The notes: generated by a model not told the origin, from the letters alone. DNA of 64,000 nt from Rhizophagus clarus (GCA_015698045.1 BLAL01000060.1:436501-500500), one strand, 5' to 3'. Positions 46,369 to 58,984 are shown, counted from the stretch's first letter. Made by a program: numbers and translations.

Positions 46369-46990
46369 ATAAGGTTCGTAATGTTTTTAAATTTTGGCAA
46401 ATTGTACTTTTGTAAAAATTTTCCAATAAAAATTATTTTGTTTAACGTACTGTATATAATTTTTAGACATAATGATCTTTGTCATTATAAAAATATTTGT
46501 CTTGATGAGACAATAAAATTCATTGCAATATGGACATCAAATAAGGTCAATAATCCTAACAGAAATAAAATAATAACTTTAGAAATAATAATTTCCAACA
46601 TTTATTAGCATGCAACATAATTTACAATCCTTGCGTTTACATTTTGGTAATGAAGATTATGAGGATGATGAAAATGATAAGAATGGCGAGAAAAAATATA
46701 TATACACATCATTAAGTGGTGTGATCATAAAAAAAAGCCAACAATTAAAACAAATTACATTTATCATCAATTATTACGGTAATTGATCCTGAATTTCTTT
46801 CTAGCTTAATAAATATACAGTCCTTGGAACTTAATAATGATGAGAATGTAGACTGGAAAAAGTGGGAAAAATGTTTAGATAAAACTTTATTTCCCATATC
46901 TTAAATATTTTATACTACATTTTTACCTAATAATATAAAAAATATTATAATCAAAAAATCTGATGGAAGAATATGTTAAATCAATATCAA
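46369..46990 (+). pseudogene. F-box/LRR protein C-terminal remnant
   Basis: Pieces in three frames follow the LRR region of the fungal F-box family in order: LNFGKLYFCKNF and IITLEIIISNIY (46380-46605); then MQHNLQSLRLHFGNEDYEDD, with SLSGVIIKKSQQLKQITFII near 46710-46770; then after a frameshift IDPEFLSSLINIQSLELNND and WKKWEKCLDKTLFP. Leucine-rich periodicity is obvious. Two frameshifts and stops make it a pseudogene; no F-box is found upstream. Confidence 0.7.
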
Positions 46991-46999
46991 TCTTAGTTT

Positions 47000-49140
47000 A
47001 TTCATTTATCTTATTAATGAAATAAATTCTAATTTGTTGTAGGATAAGGTTTTATAATAGATGTAAATATTTCTATTAATATTAAACAGGATCCTGCTGA
47101 ATAATATATATGTAAATAACAAATAATTTGAAATTTTTTATTAAGTTATAAAAAATTTATTTGACAAAAAATAAAATATTAAAAATATTACATTTGTATG
47201 TAAAATTATAATCATATAAGATTTTTTTATACAAATTTTGCATTAAAAATTTTTTTATTAATAAATTTTTTAATTTAAATCTATTAAAAAATTATAATAA
47301 TATTTTACAATTTTTTTATTTAAAAAAGTCTTTCAATAATATTTTTTTTTTTTAACCAATTAATTCTTTTGCTTTTACTATTAATTTTATTACTGTTATT
47401 AATACTACCAATATTACCAAATTTTAATTTTAGTCAAAAATTATAATTTTAACCAGAATTAAAAAATGCAAAAAAATATTGGACATAAAATAAGTAATAA
47501 ATATACAAGATAAATATAATTTTATATTATTTATATTAAAATTTTTAAAAAAAAATTTTTTTAAAGTATATAAAAAAAATCAAACTTTTAAAAAACTATT
47601 TGAATAATAATCTTTTTAATTTAAAAAAAAATTTGTTTTATTTATAAATTTATATATAATAATATAATTTATATTACAGTTAAAGTACTAAAATTCTAAA
47701 TAATACTGAAATAAGTAAATAGATCAAAATAATTATAAAAATCTTTTTTTATTTAAATAAATTTTGATGGAAATTTATTGTTTTATTTAGTATTAAACCA
47801 ATTTATATCTGATATTATCATAATTCTAATCCTAAAAATATGTAAAACTAATAGTAAATTTTTACTAAAAATTTGTTATTTATTTATATATTATTTAGAA
47901 TTCTAAAATAACTATAGTAATTTTTTAATATTTTTAATATTTTTTTTAATTTTATATTTTATAAAAATTTATATTTCTTAAATAATACTAATTTTAAATG
48001 ATTTTTGTATTTTTAATTACTTTTCAATTATCTTTATATTATTTGATCTGTATTTTAATCAAATAAAATCATTAATATTAGAATATATTGCTAAAATTTA
48101 ATATTATTTATAATTTTTTAATTTAATTAAATAAAAATAAAATATTTATAATTTCATATTATTCTAATAAAAATATAATATAATATTTTATTTATTGGCA
48201 TTAATTTATAAAATTTATTTTTATTCTTAATTTCTTCTAAAATTAAAAGTCTATTATTTTAATTATATAGATTTTTAAAAATATTTATATTTTTTTCTTT
48301 TAAAGTCTATTTTATTTTCAATATATTATTGATTTTTTTTAAAATAAAAAGAAATATATTAAATTTATTATAGTTTCTTATAATTTTAAATGAAATTAAA
48401 ATATATATTATAATAATGATCATATTAATTTCAAAGTAATATAAAAAAAGATTAATTTAATAAAAATATGTAATATATTAAATTTTTTTTATATTTTTAT
48501 GTAAATTTTTTAAAATTAATAATATATATTATATAAAAATAAAATTTATTTTATTTTAGCAAATCCAATAATAATAACTAGTAAATTCATTAAAATTCAA
48601 TTACTGAATTATTAAAAGCAGGAATATATTAGTTAAAATTTTAAAAATATCTTTATAATATATAATTTTTAAATAACTTTATATATAAAATTTATAATTT
48701 ATATAAACTTATATATAAGTTATATATAAAATATTCAGAATCTTCAATTTTTTAATTTATTCTAAATAACTATAATTAAAACTTTTATAATATAAGAATA
48801 CCTATATAGTAAAAAATAAAAATAGATCAATTGCAAGATTTTTTTTTTTTATATAAACTAAAATAAAATTTTGCAAAAAATTTATAAAAAAAAAGATTTT
48901 TTTCTAGTAATTCTATATAATTTATTAATATTATAAAAGTAAAATATAAATAATAAAAAAATTAATTTATATTATTAATAAAAATTATATTTTTTAAAAA
49001 TTTAAGCTAATATATACAATATATAATTATTATTAAATCTCAAATTTAATTTTTTTTTTTAACCTCTTTTTTTTTGTTATAAGAATACACAAGTTTCTAT
49101 ATATTAAAAAAAGAAAATTTCTAAGTTTATACAGGGTGTT
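47000..49140. other. Extremely AT-rich non-coding DNA
   Basis: Close to all A and T with short runs; no frames of note. G and C occur only as isolated bases. This continues after the pyrimidine tract to about 52.9 kb. Confidence 0.8.
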
Positions 49141-49224
49141 TAAACATGGTACCACATGATTAAACTTACTGATTGGTTGATTAGTCATACAATTACGTCA
49201 AATCAGTCAATTAGTTATTTGTTT

Positions 49225-50285
49225 ACATGTTCTTTTTCTTTTCAAATAGTTTTTCGCAAAGCCTGCAAAGGTATTGTATATTTCTTATTTTTTCTTTATT
49301 TGTTTTCAATTTTTCTTTTTCTTTCTAACCTCTTTTTCTTCTTTTTAGGTTTTTTATCGTTAGGTTATTTCAGTTTCGCATAAAGGTATGCCATTTCTAT
49401 CCTTTTTTCCTTTTTTTTTGTTTTGTTTTTAATTTCTTTTTTTTCTTTTAAGTCTTTCAGTTGGGCTCTTTCAGTTTCGTGAACAAAGGTACAGTATATT
49501 TACTTTGTATTCTTATTTCCTTTGTTGTTTTTTATGTTTCATTTTTACTAACTGAGCTATTTTATTCTTTTCTTTATGGGTTGGCTTTTCGTTTTCATTT
49601 CCTTTCCATTTTGTTTTCCACTTTATTTCTACTTCGTGTTTTTGCTTTCCATATCATCTTTGTTTTCCACTTCTCCATTTTATTTTCATATTCTCCCATT
49701 TCCATTTTGTTTTCGTATTCATCTTTCTATTTCATTTTTGTTTACCTCCTTTTTATTTCATTTTCTTTTCATTTTCCTCTCTTTTATTTTATTTTGTATT
49801 CTCCTTTCCATTTTGTTTTTGTATTCCCCCTTTTCATTTGTTTTCATATTCTTCTTTCCATTTTGTTTTTATTTTCCTACCTTTCCATTTCATTTCCTTT
49901 TCATTTAACATTTCCATTTTATTTTTCTTCTTGTTATTCCTTTTCATTTTCATTTCGTTTTCTTTTCACATTTAACCTTTCTATTTCCATTTCGTTTCTT
50001 CCCATTTAACCCTTCCATATTCTTTAACTCTTTCCATTTCTCTTTTCTTCTTTTCTGATTTGTTTTCTTCTTGATTAACCAATTCCTTTTCATTTTCCTT
50101 CTTTTGCCCTTTTTCCTTATTGTTTTCATTCCCTTTCATTTTTATTTTGATTTTTCTCATATTTTTTGTTATTTATATAATCTTTTCTCAAATCCTTTTG
50201 CCCACCATTGTTTTTTTCATCCACACATACCTTTCAACCTTTTTAACTTCCTTTTCATCCTTCTTGATTTCTTCTTTATCTAATT
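49225..50285 (+). repeat. ~1-kb pyrimidine-rich degenerate repeat tract
   Basis: The plus strand is dominated by T and C, with the words TTTCCATTTTGTTTTC and TTTTCATTTTC repeated in many variants, most regular from 49590 to 49990. It gives long F/S/L/I-rich open frames (182, 110 and 75 codons) in more than one frame at once, showing these are consequences of composition. Such tracts can adopt triplex structures; this is general knowledge and not shown here. Confidence 0.75.
49250..49488 (+). other. Three acceptor-miniexon-donor cassettes
   Basis: Three short similar segments are each preceded by a pyrimidine tract ending in AG and followed by GT: 49250-49270 (TTTTTCGCAAAGCCTGCAAAG|GTATTG), 49349-49385 (ending CAGTTTCGCATAAAG|GTATGC) and 49461-49488 (ending CAGTTTCGTGAACAAAG|GTACAG). 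They share TTTCAGTTTCG...AAAG|GTA. They could be micro-exons or simply repeated splice-like motifs in the pyrimidine repeat. Confidence 0.4.
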
Positions 50286-50289
50286 AATT

Positions 50290-51935
50290 TAACATTATAA
50301 TTTGTAAATTTAATCTTGCATTATAAATAAAAATGAAAGATTTTTAAAGTTCTTTAAAACTGATCAATTATATTTTGCAAAAAAAATAAATCTAATACAA
50401 TCAATCATGTGATCTGTGTTTGAACACACTGTGTACAAATAGAAATTTTCTTATAAAAACTAAAAAATTAAATTTATTTATTATTTACTTTTTTTTAAAA
50501 TAAAAAAAAAATATATTTATTATAATATAATATATATATTAATGTCTAGAGCAAAGCGAAGGACTATATATGTTTATGAAAGGTGATGATTAATTAAGGT
50601 CACGTGGTGATATCCATTTGTCTGCACATATTATGTCACTTAAATTTTGTGCTATATTAGTAAACAAAGATAAAAATAAAATTGCAATACGCTAAATGTA
50701 ATACAACAAAATAAATATTTTGCTCTGGACTCTCAACGGTTTTCATTTTCCTAGTATTATAATCATTATCTTTATATTAATAAAATAATTTTTTTTTTTA
50801 AATATATTAAATTATAAAATATATAAAATAAATCTATTTTAATATTTTATAACTATTGGATTAGTAGTTAATATATTTAAATTTTATATTAACTTTAATT
50901 ATTTTTTATTGTAATAAATTATAAATATTAATTTACTATTTCTTAAACTATAAGAAATAAAATTAATTTTAAAGGATTTTAAATTTTTAAAATATTTTAA
51001 GATCTTATGATTATAAAAAGATAAAATTTAGATTATTAAATTTCTTTTATTAAAATATATTTAATAATAGCAGAATTATATTTGTAAAATTAATAAATAA
51101 AATATTATATTAATTTGTAAATTTCTTAAATATTAAAAAATATTATATTATATAATATTTGTAAAAAAATAGATTTTATTTTATCAAATTCTTTTCATCA
51201 AATACATTAAATAATAATAATTTTATAATTCTAAAATTAATAGATAAAAAATATTTTAATTTAAAAAATTTAACTTCTATATATAATAATTTATAATATT
51301 TAATTTTAAAAATTATTAATCAAATTAAACTTTTTTTGATTTTTGCTATATTTTTAATTAAAAATAAAATTGGTAGTAAATTTATATAAAAACAGTTTAA
51401 GAAATAAGATAAATTTTAATAAAATAATTAAATTTTATAGTATTATTTTAAGAAAATTTAGTAAATTTACTTTATTTTTAATTAAATTTTTTATTTTTTC
51501 ATTCTAAATAAAATTTTATATATATATATTTTTAATTCAAATTTTAAATATAAGTAATATTTAAGTGGGTGTTTGAACTAGTTTTTAGCTGAGAACATAA
51601 TTTCAATTTTTATACTGGATGCATAGCACCTTATAAATTTTAAATAAAGTATACATATTATACAATGCCTTTAAACTTAAAAAAAATATATATAAGTAAT
51701 ATTAAAATATATTATAAAAAAAAATATATTTATATAATTATTTTAGATTTTTAATATAATTAATTAGTTTAATCAGTATTTTAATGATTGCATTCTGCAA
51801 TTAAGATGAATATAGTTTCTGATAAATTATTTATATGGTATATAAACTAAATATCAATAAAAGTATATATAGATTATTAAAAAAAAAAAAATTAGTTTAA
51901 CTAGTAATTTAAAGATAAAAAATAAGTATTTTTTT
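50290..51935. other. AT-rich non-coding DNA
   Basis: No gene or RNA recognised. A slightly less AT-rich island at 50550-50760 (contains TCTAGAGCAAAGCGAAGGAC and GGTCACGTGGTGATATCC) has no frame of note. Confidence 0.65.
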
Positions 51936-51938
51936 TTT

Positions 51939-52105
51939 AATTATTACAGTTTTTAAAATTCTGCTACCTCATATAAAGTATTTAATAAAAAAAATTGATG
52001 ATTATTAAACAGATTATTCAGATTTTATTTGATAATCTGATAATTTTTTTTATTAAATACTTTGTATAAAGGTAGTAAAATTCTAAAAATTATAATAATA
52101 ATAAT
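51939..52105. repeat. Long imperfect inverted repeat (hairpin)
   Basis: The left arm (51939-51997; contains AAAATTCTGCTACCTCATAT and AAAGTATTTAATAAAAAAAA) pairs with the right arm (52041-52105; TTTTTTTTATTAAATACTTT and GGTAGTAAAATTCTAAAAA). Arms are about 60 bases with few mismatches around a ~45-base loop. It looks like a foldback element or MITE. Confidence 0.7.
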
Positions 52106-52174
52106 TCTTTTAATATAATTTTTAAAAATAATTCTATAAATATATAATATTTAACTTAAATAATTATAAAAAAT

Positions 52175-52305
52175 ATATATATTTAAATATTTAATTTAAA
52201 AAATATAATATAATATTTATATAAAATAATTTATTATATAAAAAATATTTAAATATTTAATTTAAAAAATATAATATAATATTTATATAAAATAATTTAT
52301 TATTA
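52175..52305. repeat. Tandem duplication of a ~68-bp AT-only segment
   Basis: The block TTTAAATATTTAATTTAAAA followed by AATATAATATAATATTTATA and TAAAATAATTTATTAT appears twice back to back, almost without change. Confidence 0.7.
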
Positions 52306-52309
52306 AATA

Positions 52310-53255
52310 TAAGAATTTGAAATTTATTAGTCTAGCTAAAATATAATTTTATAATTTTTTTTTTTTGCTTTATATTTATAAAAAAAATCATATTTTAAAT
52401 TTTTATTCTTTATTTGTTAATTTTAAAGTATAATTTACTATTTTGCATTTAAATAAAATTGTTTATTAGTAGGACTAAAACCATTTATATTTCAATTTTT
52501 ATAAAATGAAATATTTATAAAAAATTATATTTATACAATAATATTAATTTTTGGATTTTTATTTATATTTATTAATTTTACTACTTTGATTAGTTAAATA
52601 AAATAGTCTTTTATCCTTAAATAAAATTATTTAGGATAAATAGTGGATAAACAGTGATTTAAACATTTGAACCTATTTACATTTTAATTTTCATAAAAAT
52701 AAATACAGTATTTATGGAAAAAAATACTCTTTTTTATAATAATACTAATTTCTGAATTTTCTTTTATTTATCAACTTTAGAGCATAATAATTCTATCACT
52801 ATAATGAAGAAATAGACGTGTTAAATCTAAAAATTCTATTATTAAATTAACATCATTACCTATTATTATCACATAAATTTTATGATTAATGATTGATGAT
52901 AACAGAAAGATGCTAATCAACTGATATATATATGCACATCAAATTTGATCAATTGAATTGTGAAATATATTATGAAATGAATTAATGACTTAATTTTTAA
53001 TTTTATTCATGCAATTCTAACTTCATTACATAACACATACTTTGAGATTGGTCAGCTTGATTCGTATCTCCATGGAAAAATACTTAAAGCAAAGAATTTA
53101 CGAAACTAAACCTCATAGTTTCAAGTCTTTTTTTTCTACAGTATATTTTATCACATATGTTATGTATAGAATAAAAGGAAATTATCATGAAGTTTGAGTA
53201 TCCGATAAATTAACAAAATTTTAGCGTAAAACATCTTCATTCATTATTACCGCTC
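52310..53255. other. AT-rich intergenic DNA
   Basis: Nothing recognised; the very AT-rich region ends near 52.9 kb, where ordinary composition resumes. Confidence 0.6.
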
Positions 53256-53260
53256 ACGTA

Positions 53261-53909
53261 ATGTATTGTTTATACGTAAAAAATGTAGAACTACATTCAC
53301 CTGTAGGTTGTGTTAATTCAAGATCAATCACTGCTGCAGCTTTAGATGATGTTGACGTTTCAGAAGTTACGTTTTTGCTTGCGTTATTGAATTGCGCAAA
53401 GTACGAATATAAAAAATATTATACTTTAATTTTCTTAGGTAAATTAATTTTTATAAATCAAAGTCAAACCAAAATCGAAAAAAAGTAGTTGTAGATTATT
53501 GGGAATAATAGCAGGAGACAGACACTTCTACTACGTGTTGTCTTCTCTTGCCATTTATCCTCAGACTATCAAGCACATTTTTGTTTTTCTTTCTGGATTA
53601 CAAAAACCAACAAGGGAGGAAGGGTTATATTCGGGCGCATTATTTCATTTTTAATTTTTAGGACATGAAGAAAGAATGGAATTTATAGATCCTAATTTGA
53701 ATCATTTTTTATGGATGAGTAACTTGTCACGTTTTTGTCTTTTGATAAAGTTTCTGATAAATACATCAAAGTTGCATTTAAAAGGAATACTACACATTGC
53801 ATCTATGATATTGATCATTTTCATTAAGATGCGCGAACGATTGGATAATTTGTGTTCCGTTCATACCGTAACAAATATGACTGGTTCTAAGGTCAAAATG
53901 AATATTTAA
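53261..53909 (+). CDS. Two coding-like segments of an unrecognised gene
   Basis: An ATG frame at 53261 reads MYCLYVKNVELHSPVGCVNS and RSITAAALDDVDVSEVTFLL for about 46 codons, up to a possible donor GCAAA|GTACGA at 53401. A second segment follows an acceptor TTTTTAG near 53661 and reads HEERMEFIDPNLNHFLWMSN in a frame that stays open to 53909; another frame there (VTFLSFDKVSDKYIKVAFKR) also looks coding. I could not find a splice combination that joins them in phase, so this is either a gene with an exon I missed or a decayed copy. No family is recognised. Confidence 0.3.
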
Positions 53910-53914
53910 ACGTT

Positions 53915-56110
53915 ACAATTTAAAATGTAGTAATTTAATAACTTAAACGAATAAGGATACATATATAACGATAATAAACATCCGATATGTAAAATTTAGA
54001 TTGTGGTTAAGGAGGTTGTCTTTTAAAACAAGTATATCTGATGTTGATTGTTCTATTCACGCAAACGTTATGACTGGGTAATCAATTATTAGAAAACTCA
54101 TATTGTAATGAATTTATTTAGCCCTAAAAAGAGAATTGAGCCAATTCTCTTAGTGATTCTATACGTTCCTATTCTATAATTAGAATCATATCGTTTGCTC
54201 ATTTTGTATTATTATTTTAAACCCCGCATGCGAATTCCAATACCTAACTGCTAATAAATGATAAGGTTATCAATAAAATACTTCTATGCGATTTAGGATA
54301 AGATTTGACGTATTTGATTGATTAAATGTCACGCGATGGAAAAATTCGTTACAATTTATACTTTATTGAATTTTTAAATTTATATGCGAAAATTAAAAAA
54401 AAAAAAAATTTATAACTTTAACAATTCGTATTTCGTCATTAAGAGCTAAACAATTTCGTTAGATAAGAGTCATAGGACGTTCCAATTTCTTGGAAATTTT
54501 AAAAGTAATAATAAAAATGCATCTAAACTATGTGTTTCAGTCAATTACAATGTAATTTGAAGAAGCTATACGATCCACATTCGGTGAAACATTATTAATT
54601 TAAAACCTTTTCCTCCTAAGCAACGTGATTTCATATACTGCTCATGATCGTTGTTTTAATTGAGAACTTTATTATAGCGTATCGAATAATGAGCAAGTGT
54701 ATGCGCGATGTTTTTATTTGAAAGGAGCATTTTATAAAAAGAAGAACCATTAAATAAATTTCATCGTCTCCACTTAATAACTTTATGTTAAAGAATTTAA
54801 GAAAATTTTTATTTTGTAAAATTTTGAGTAGTGGGAATTAGAGGAAAATGTTTAAAGGCTCGGCAATATCTGCCCGTAGCCCAATTAAGGCTATTTTGGG
54901 CCATATTATGGGAAATAATAACAGTTAATAGAAATTCGAATAGAATTAATTATTTTATGATGATTGTGTATTTTGATTGTAATTTCGCTAGGAATCTCTG
55001 AGCCTTTTATAAGAAATTATTTGACAATCACGCGAGCGTAAAATTGGTTCAAAATTATTATATTAGCAGAAATGAATAAAATCTTTTTTTTTTTGAAAAA
55101 AACTTGTTTGAAACGTAACGATTTATTCACTTACTAAATCAAAAATTGTTCGATAAATGCGTTATATAATATTTCGTAATTTCATTCGAAAGAAAAAAGT
55201 AAATAAATGCGCCATTATCTTCTGCGATAAATTTACGCTTGGGCATATTGCGAATCGAAGCTGAGTGGCTAATTTTTGCTTGCGTAATTACTTTTTTATC
55301 CATATATCCGTTTTTTATAAAGCCATTTTAATCGATTTTTAGTAAAATTCATTGTCAGGTTTTGATTGAGCATTATGACTCATTCTTTAAATAATTTAAT
55401 ATCGTAAATTTAAATTTAAACTGGATTGGTTTCTTAATATAAATTATATTGTAACACCAATTCTCGAAAATTTATGATTCGGAATTCCCTAGAACAATTA
55501 AAAAAGAGATCATGATACGTGATTTGTGCGACTTTAAAGCAGGATGACAAAATTTTGACATATCACTTATATCTTTTTTATTTCCTATCAAAAATAATAA
55601 AATTTATTTGTAAAAAGTTCATTCATTGATTAAATTAATCTATGCTAAAAGTTTTACGTTGAGGTCGTCATTTCTTCTATGAACGCGTTATCGTTGAATA
55701 ATTTATTCAATTGAACGAAATAGATTTGATTTTTTTTGTTTTCTATTAACAAAAATATTTTTCCACTCAGGTAATAATAATACTAAGTAGCTGACTTTCA
55801 AGTCACTTTAAAATTTCAAATGTCCCCATGAACTAAATATTGTAAATTTTTTAATGATTTTAGTAATGGACTATTTTCTTGTACCATTTTTTTTTTTTAA
55901 TGTACCTCCATTAAAATTAACCTCAACTTATTATATTTTCGCGAATTCATATAATATTGCTGATTTTGCCTTCTATACACAATTACTAAGGATTAATTTG
56001 TAAATTTCTTTCTCTGATTGAGTTCTTCAATAAATTCTTTTTGAAATCTAGCTTTCTTGGAAATTTTCTGGTTGCCGTTGTCGTTTTCTTGTATTGATAA
56101 ATATTAAGTA
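53915..56110. other. Intergenic, no gene recognised
   Basis: Ordinary AT-rich sequence with stops in all frames. Patches near 54480-54720 and 55220-55290 have a higher G+C content but no open frame of interest. Confidence 0.5.
54130..54150. other. 9-bp hairpin AGAGAATTG / CAATTCTCT
   Basis: Perfect arms at 54130-54138 and 54142-54150 around AGC. It could form a small stem-loop; no neighbouring gene defines a role. Confidence 0.5.
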
Positions 56111-56114
56111 CCAC

Positions 56115-56560
56115 CTAATTCGGATCTTGTTCGTGCTGCTGCTCCTTCACCATAAAGTATTGGATCACCGCACCTCCAGCCACTTCCTCTGGTGTTATGT
56201 TCATATCATTAATTAAAATTGATGAAATGCAAGGAATACGTAGCAGGATCTTCCTGCAATTTGATGACAATTGATAAAGAACATGTACCATTCTTTGTAA
56301 GTTATTCAAGAACCATAATCTGTCCAAATATTGATACTTAATTGGTAATTTTCTAATTCTAAAATGTTATTATTTATAATCAAGAATTTAAGATATTTAA
56401 GATTTAGACAATTCTGACAAATAGCCTGAATAATCCTCTTATAATCAATCTCAAACATGGATCCTACGTAAATATTTGAAGGCATTGAATATCTAGAAAA
56501 GAAGCCATATTCAAATAGTATTTACTTGTTCGGAAGTTTCTAGTGTAATGGATAAGGTAT
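56115..56560 (-). pseudogene. F-box/LRR protein remnant
   Basis: On minus, from about 56495: RYSMPSNIYVGSMFEIDYKR, then IIQAICQNCLNLKYLKFLII with NNNILELENYQLS. This is the typical LRR entry region of the fungal F-box family. A frameshift near 56340 moves the continuation (YLDRLWFLNNLQRMVHVLYQ) into a second frame that runs to a stop at 56115. The last ~30 residues (MNITPEEVAGGAVIQYFMVK) do not resemble the family. There is no F-box upstream; it is an internal fragment. Confidence 0.6.
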
Positions 56561-56564
56561 ATAT

Positions 56565-57425
56565 TGGATGAGAAAGAAGACTTATTTTTTAAAAATAGTA
56601 TTGTTTACGGAAAAAAATTTTAAAACAAAAAAGATTACAGTTAAAAACGATTCTAATATTTAAACTATCCATCTCAATCTACTACGGATCAGCCACAACT
56701 ATGCCATTTCAAATAAAAATTCTCACGAAATTTGTAAATCAGGAGACACATTACTTGATAGAGTTATCAAGAACAATTTCCACGACATATCAGTGTTACG
56801 TTACGTATCACAACTCTCGCATGTTTTGACTGCTTGATCTATGTAGATAAGTAATAATCCCGTTACCATGCGCCAGTAAGAAATTAATTTTCGACATCAT
56901 GATTCATGACTAAATTTTATTTATTAATGATTATGTAGACTTTTCCTTTAATTGATTCATTAAACACAACTCCCGGGAGAGGGGAGATACGTAACACGAC
57001 CAGTAGTAGTTATCCAGTATTTAAACATGAACAAGTTGTTATTACAGAATTTTGTAAAAATTTGAAGTAACATTTTTTTACCATACTTTAATTATATGCC
57101 ATTTATTCTTCAGAATATGGAAGAGAATCTTTTAGCAATAAGTTACTCACTGGAACGCCTTTAAAAAGGTGTAAAATAGTTAAAATACGCTTTATAACCT
57201 TTCAATAAAAAGCTTACTACAAGCAAGCTATTTCCATTTTTGCAAGTTATTTAATTTTTTCACTTTTCCACTCGAAATTACAATAATACTGAAAAGAATC
57301 AATTAAAAAGAATTTGAAAGAAATTCAAAAAGCAGTAGAAATTAGGAAAGCTAATGGGATTTGTGCTATTGGGTTATTTGAAGTATCTATTGATAAAGGA
57401 GCTACAAATTCTGTCAGCCGTAATA
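56565..57425. other. Intergenic, nothing recognised
   Basis: No open frame or RNA gene is evident. Confidence 0.5.
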
Positions 57426-57429
57426 TAAA

Positions 57430-58790
57430 TCTAATAAGAAATTTTATGCGTCTCTTCTGAGAATGAAATAATATTAAAGAAGTAAATCGTATTATGAAGG
57501 CAAAAAAAAAAAAAATTCCTTTTGTACGATTTTTCTATAATGTAGTTTAGTAACAATAACAAAAATTTTTCATGGAATTTATTTCCAGAAGAAAAAGGTT
57601 TTCTTTTAGCATGCTTAACAATTTTTCTAATTGTGGTGGGAGTATGTGGCGGGAGTCTTAACAATTTTTCTAATTGTGGTGGGAGTATGTGGTGGAAGTC
57701 TTTCTAAATTATCTTTATTATTTTCGACATTCAAAATTGCTACGTGTTAGTTAAAGTTAAATCCTTTGGGATAAAGGGAGAATCCTGTTCAATTGGTCAG
57801 TAAATTTCTTAAAACGACGAGAGAATTATTATATTGTACTTTAATCGCAAAAAAAAAATTTTTCTTGTGCGATTTTTTTTATAATGTAATTTGGTCACGG
57901 GAATCTATTTCCAGAAAAGAGAATGTTTCTTTTTGTGGTTTTAACAATTTTTCTAATCATAGTAGAAATATCTTTTTTAAATTCAATTTATTCTAAATAA
58001 TGTTTTTTGTAGTTTTTAAACGTATTGAGGAAGGATTTCATTTAGTTGGATTTGTTTTAATAATTTTTTTAAGGTAGTGAAGAAGTTAATACTTAACAAA
58101 TTTTCCACTTTTTTTATTATTCCTTGGATGTGAAAGGAACGGGAGTTTTCTTGATATCCAAACTATAAATATAATAGGATTTAGTTGGATTTATTTTTAA
58201 TAATGTGATAGAGTGTAATTTTTCTTAACAACTTTTTCTAAACGTAATTGGGAAAGGTTTCATTTAGTTCTTAATAATTTTTCTAATGTGGCGGGAGAAT
58301 GGTATTTCTTAACAATTTTTCAATTTTTCTAAATTAGTTTTTTATCTTTTATTATTTTCGGCATCCAAAAATGCCACGCGTTAGTTAAAAGTTAAGTCCT
58401 TTGGAATAAGGCATCATGGAAAGAGAATCCTGTTCAGTTGATCAGATTTGCTTTACGATACGTTATCAAAGAGTCAAGTTGTTTGGGATTGCAGCTTAAA
58501 ATGGGAAGTAAATTCTTCCTAATACTAAATAACGGCGAGTTACTACTATACTTTAATCGTATTATGAAAGAAAAAAAAAAAAATATTCTTTTGTACGATT
58601 TTTTTTATAATGTAGTTTGGTAACAATAACTTTCCAGAGGGGAGAGGGTTTTCTTTTAGTATTCTTACCAATTTCCAAACGCAATTGGACTAAGTGTAGT
58701 GGAGAAGGATTTCTTTTAGTTGGGTTTATTCTTAACAATTTTTCTAAACAATTTTTCTAAGAATGATTTTTCTTAACTTTTCTAAATGTA
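57430..58790. repeat. Degenerate repeat cluster (~350-700 bp spacing)
   Basis: A block with poly(A), TTGTACGATTTTTTTTATAA, TGTAGTTTGGTAACAATAAC and CCAGA-GAGA-GGTTTTCTTT recurs at about 57500-57610, 57850-57935 and 58565-58660. A second block (CTACGTGTTAGTTAAAGTTA with TCCTTTGGGATAAAG and GAATCCTGTTCAATTG) occurs at 57740-57800 and 58375-58445. AACAATTTTTCTAATTGTGG is tandemly doubled with a ~52-base period at 57610-57710. The intervening frames are repeat-derived. Confidence 0.7.
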
Positions 58791-58809
58791 ATAGGAAAGG
58801 TTTATTTAA

Positions 58810-58984
58810 GCCAGGTCAATTTTCTGCTTATTTTAGGAAGGAAGGAAGGAAGGAAGGAAGGAAGGAAGGAAGGAAGGGTGGGAGGGGGTGGGTTAAAAAT
58901 TTAATTGATGAATCCATCCAAACTCAGAATTTTCAAGGAGGAATTCTGTGAATTCTGTTAAACAAAGAATTAAATTGACCTGGC
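58810..58984. mobile_element. 175-bp TIR element containing a (GGAA)n tract
   Basis: GCCAGGTCAATTT (58810-58822) and AAATTGACCTGGC (58972-58984) are perfect 13-bp inverted repeats. Inside, (GGAA)n runs from about 58836 to 58877, then a G-rich stretch. It is probably a MITE that carries or acquired a microsatellite. Confidence 0.65.
58836..58877 (+). repeat. (GGAA)n microsatellite
   Basis: About ten uninterrupted GGAA tetranucleotides followed by GGGTGGGAGGGGGTGGG. Confidence 0.9.

Noticed and set aside
49461..50009. 182-codon open frame resembling a membrane protein
   Set aside because: It lies in a pyrimidine-rich repeat where several frames are open at once. The F/S/L/I-only composition reflects the repeat.
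57431..58951. Four 60-77-codon frames between 57.4 and 59 kb
   Set aside because: All are made of the degenerate repeat units and microsatellites described there and share no protein-level conservation.
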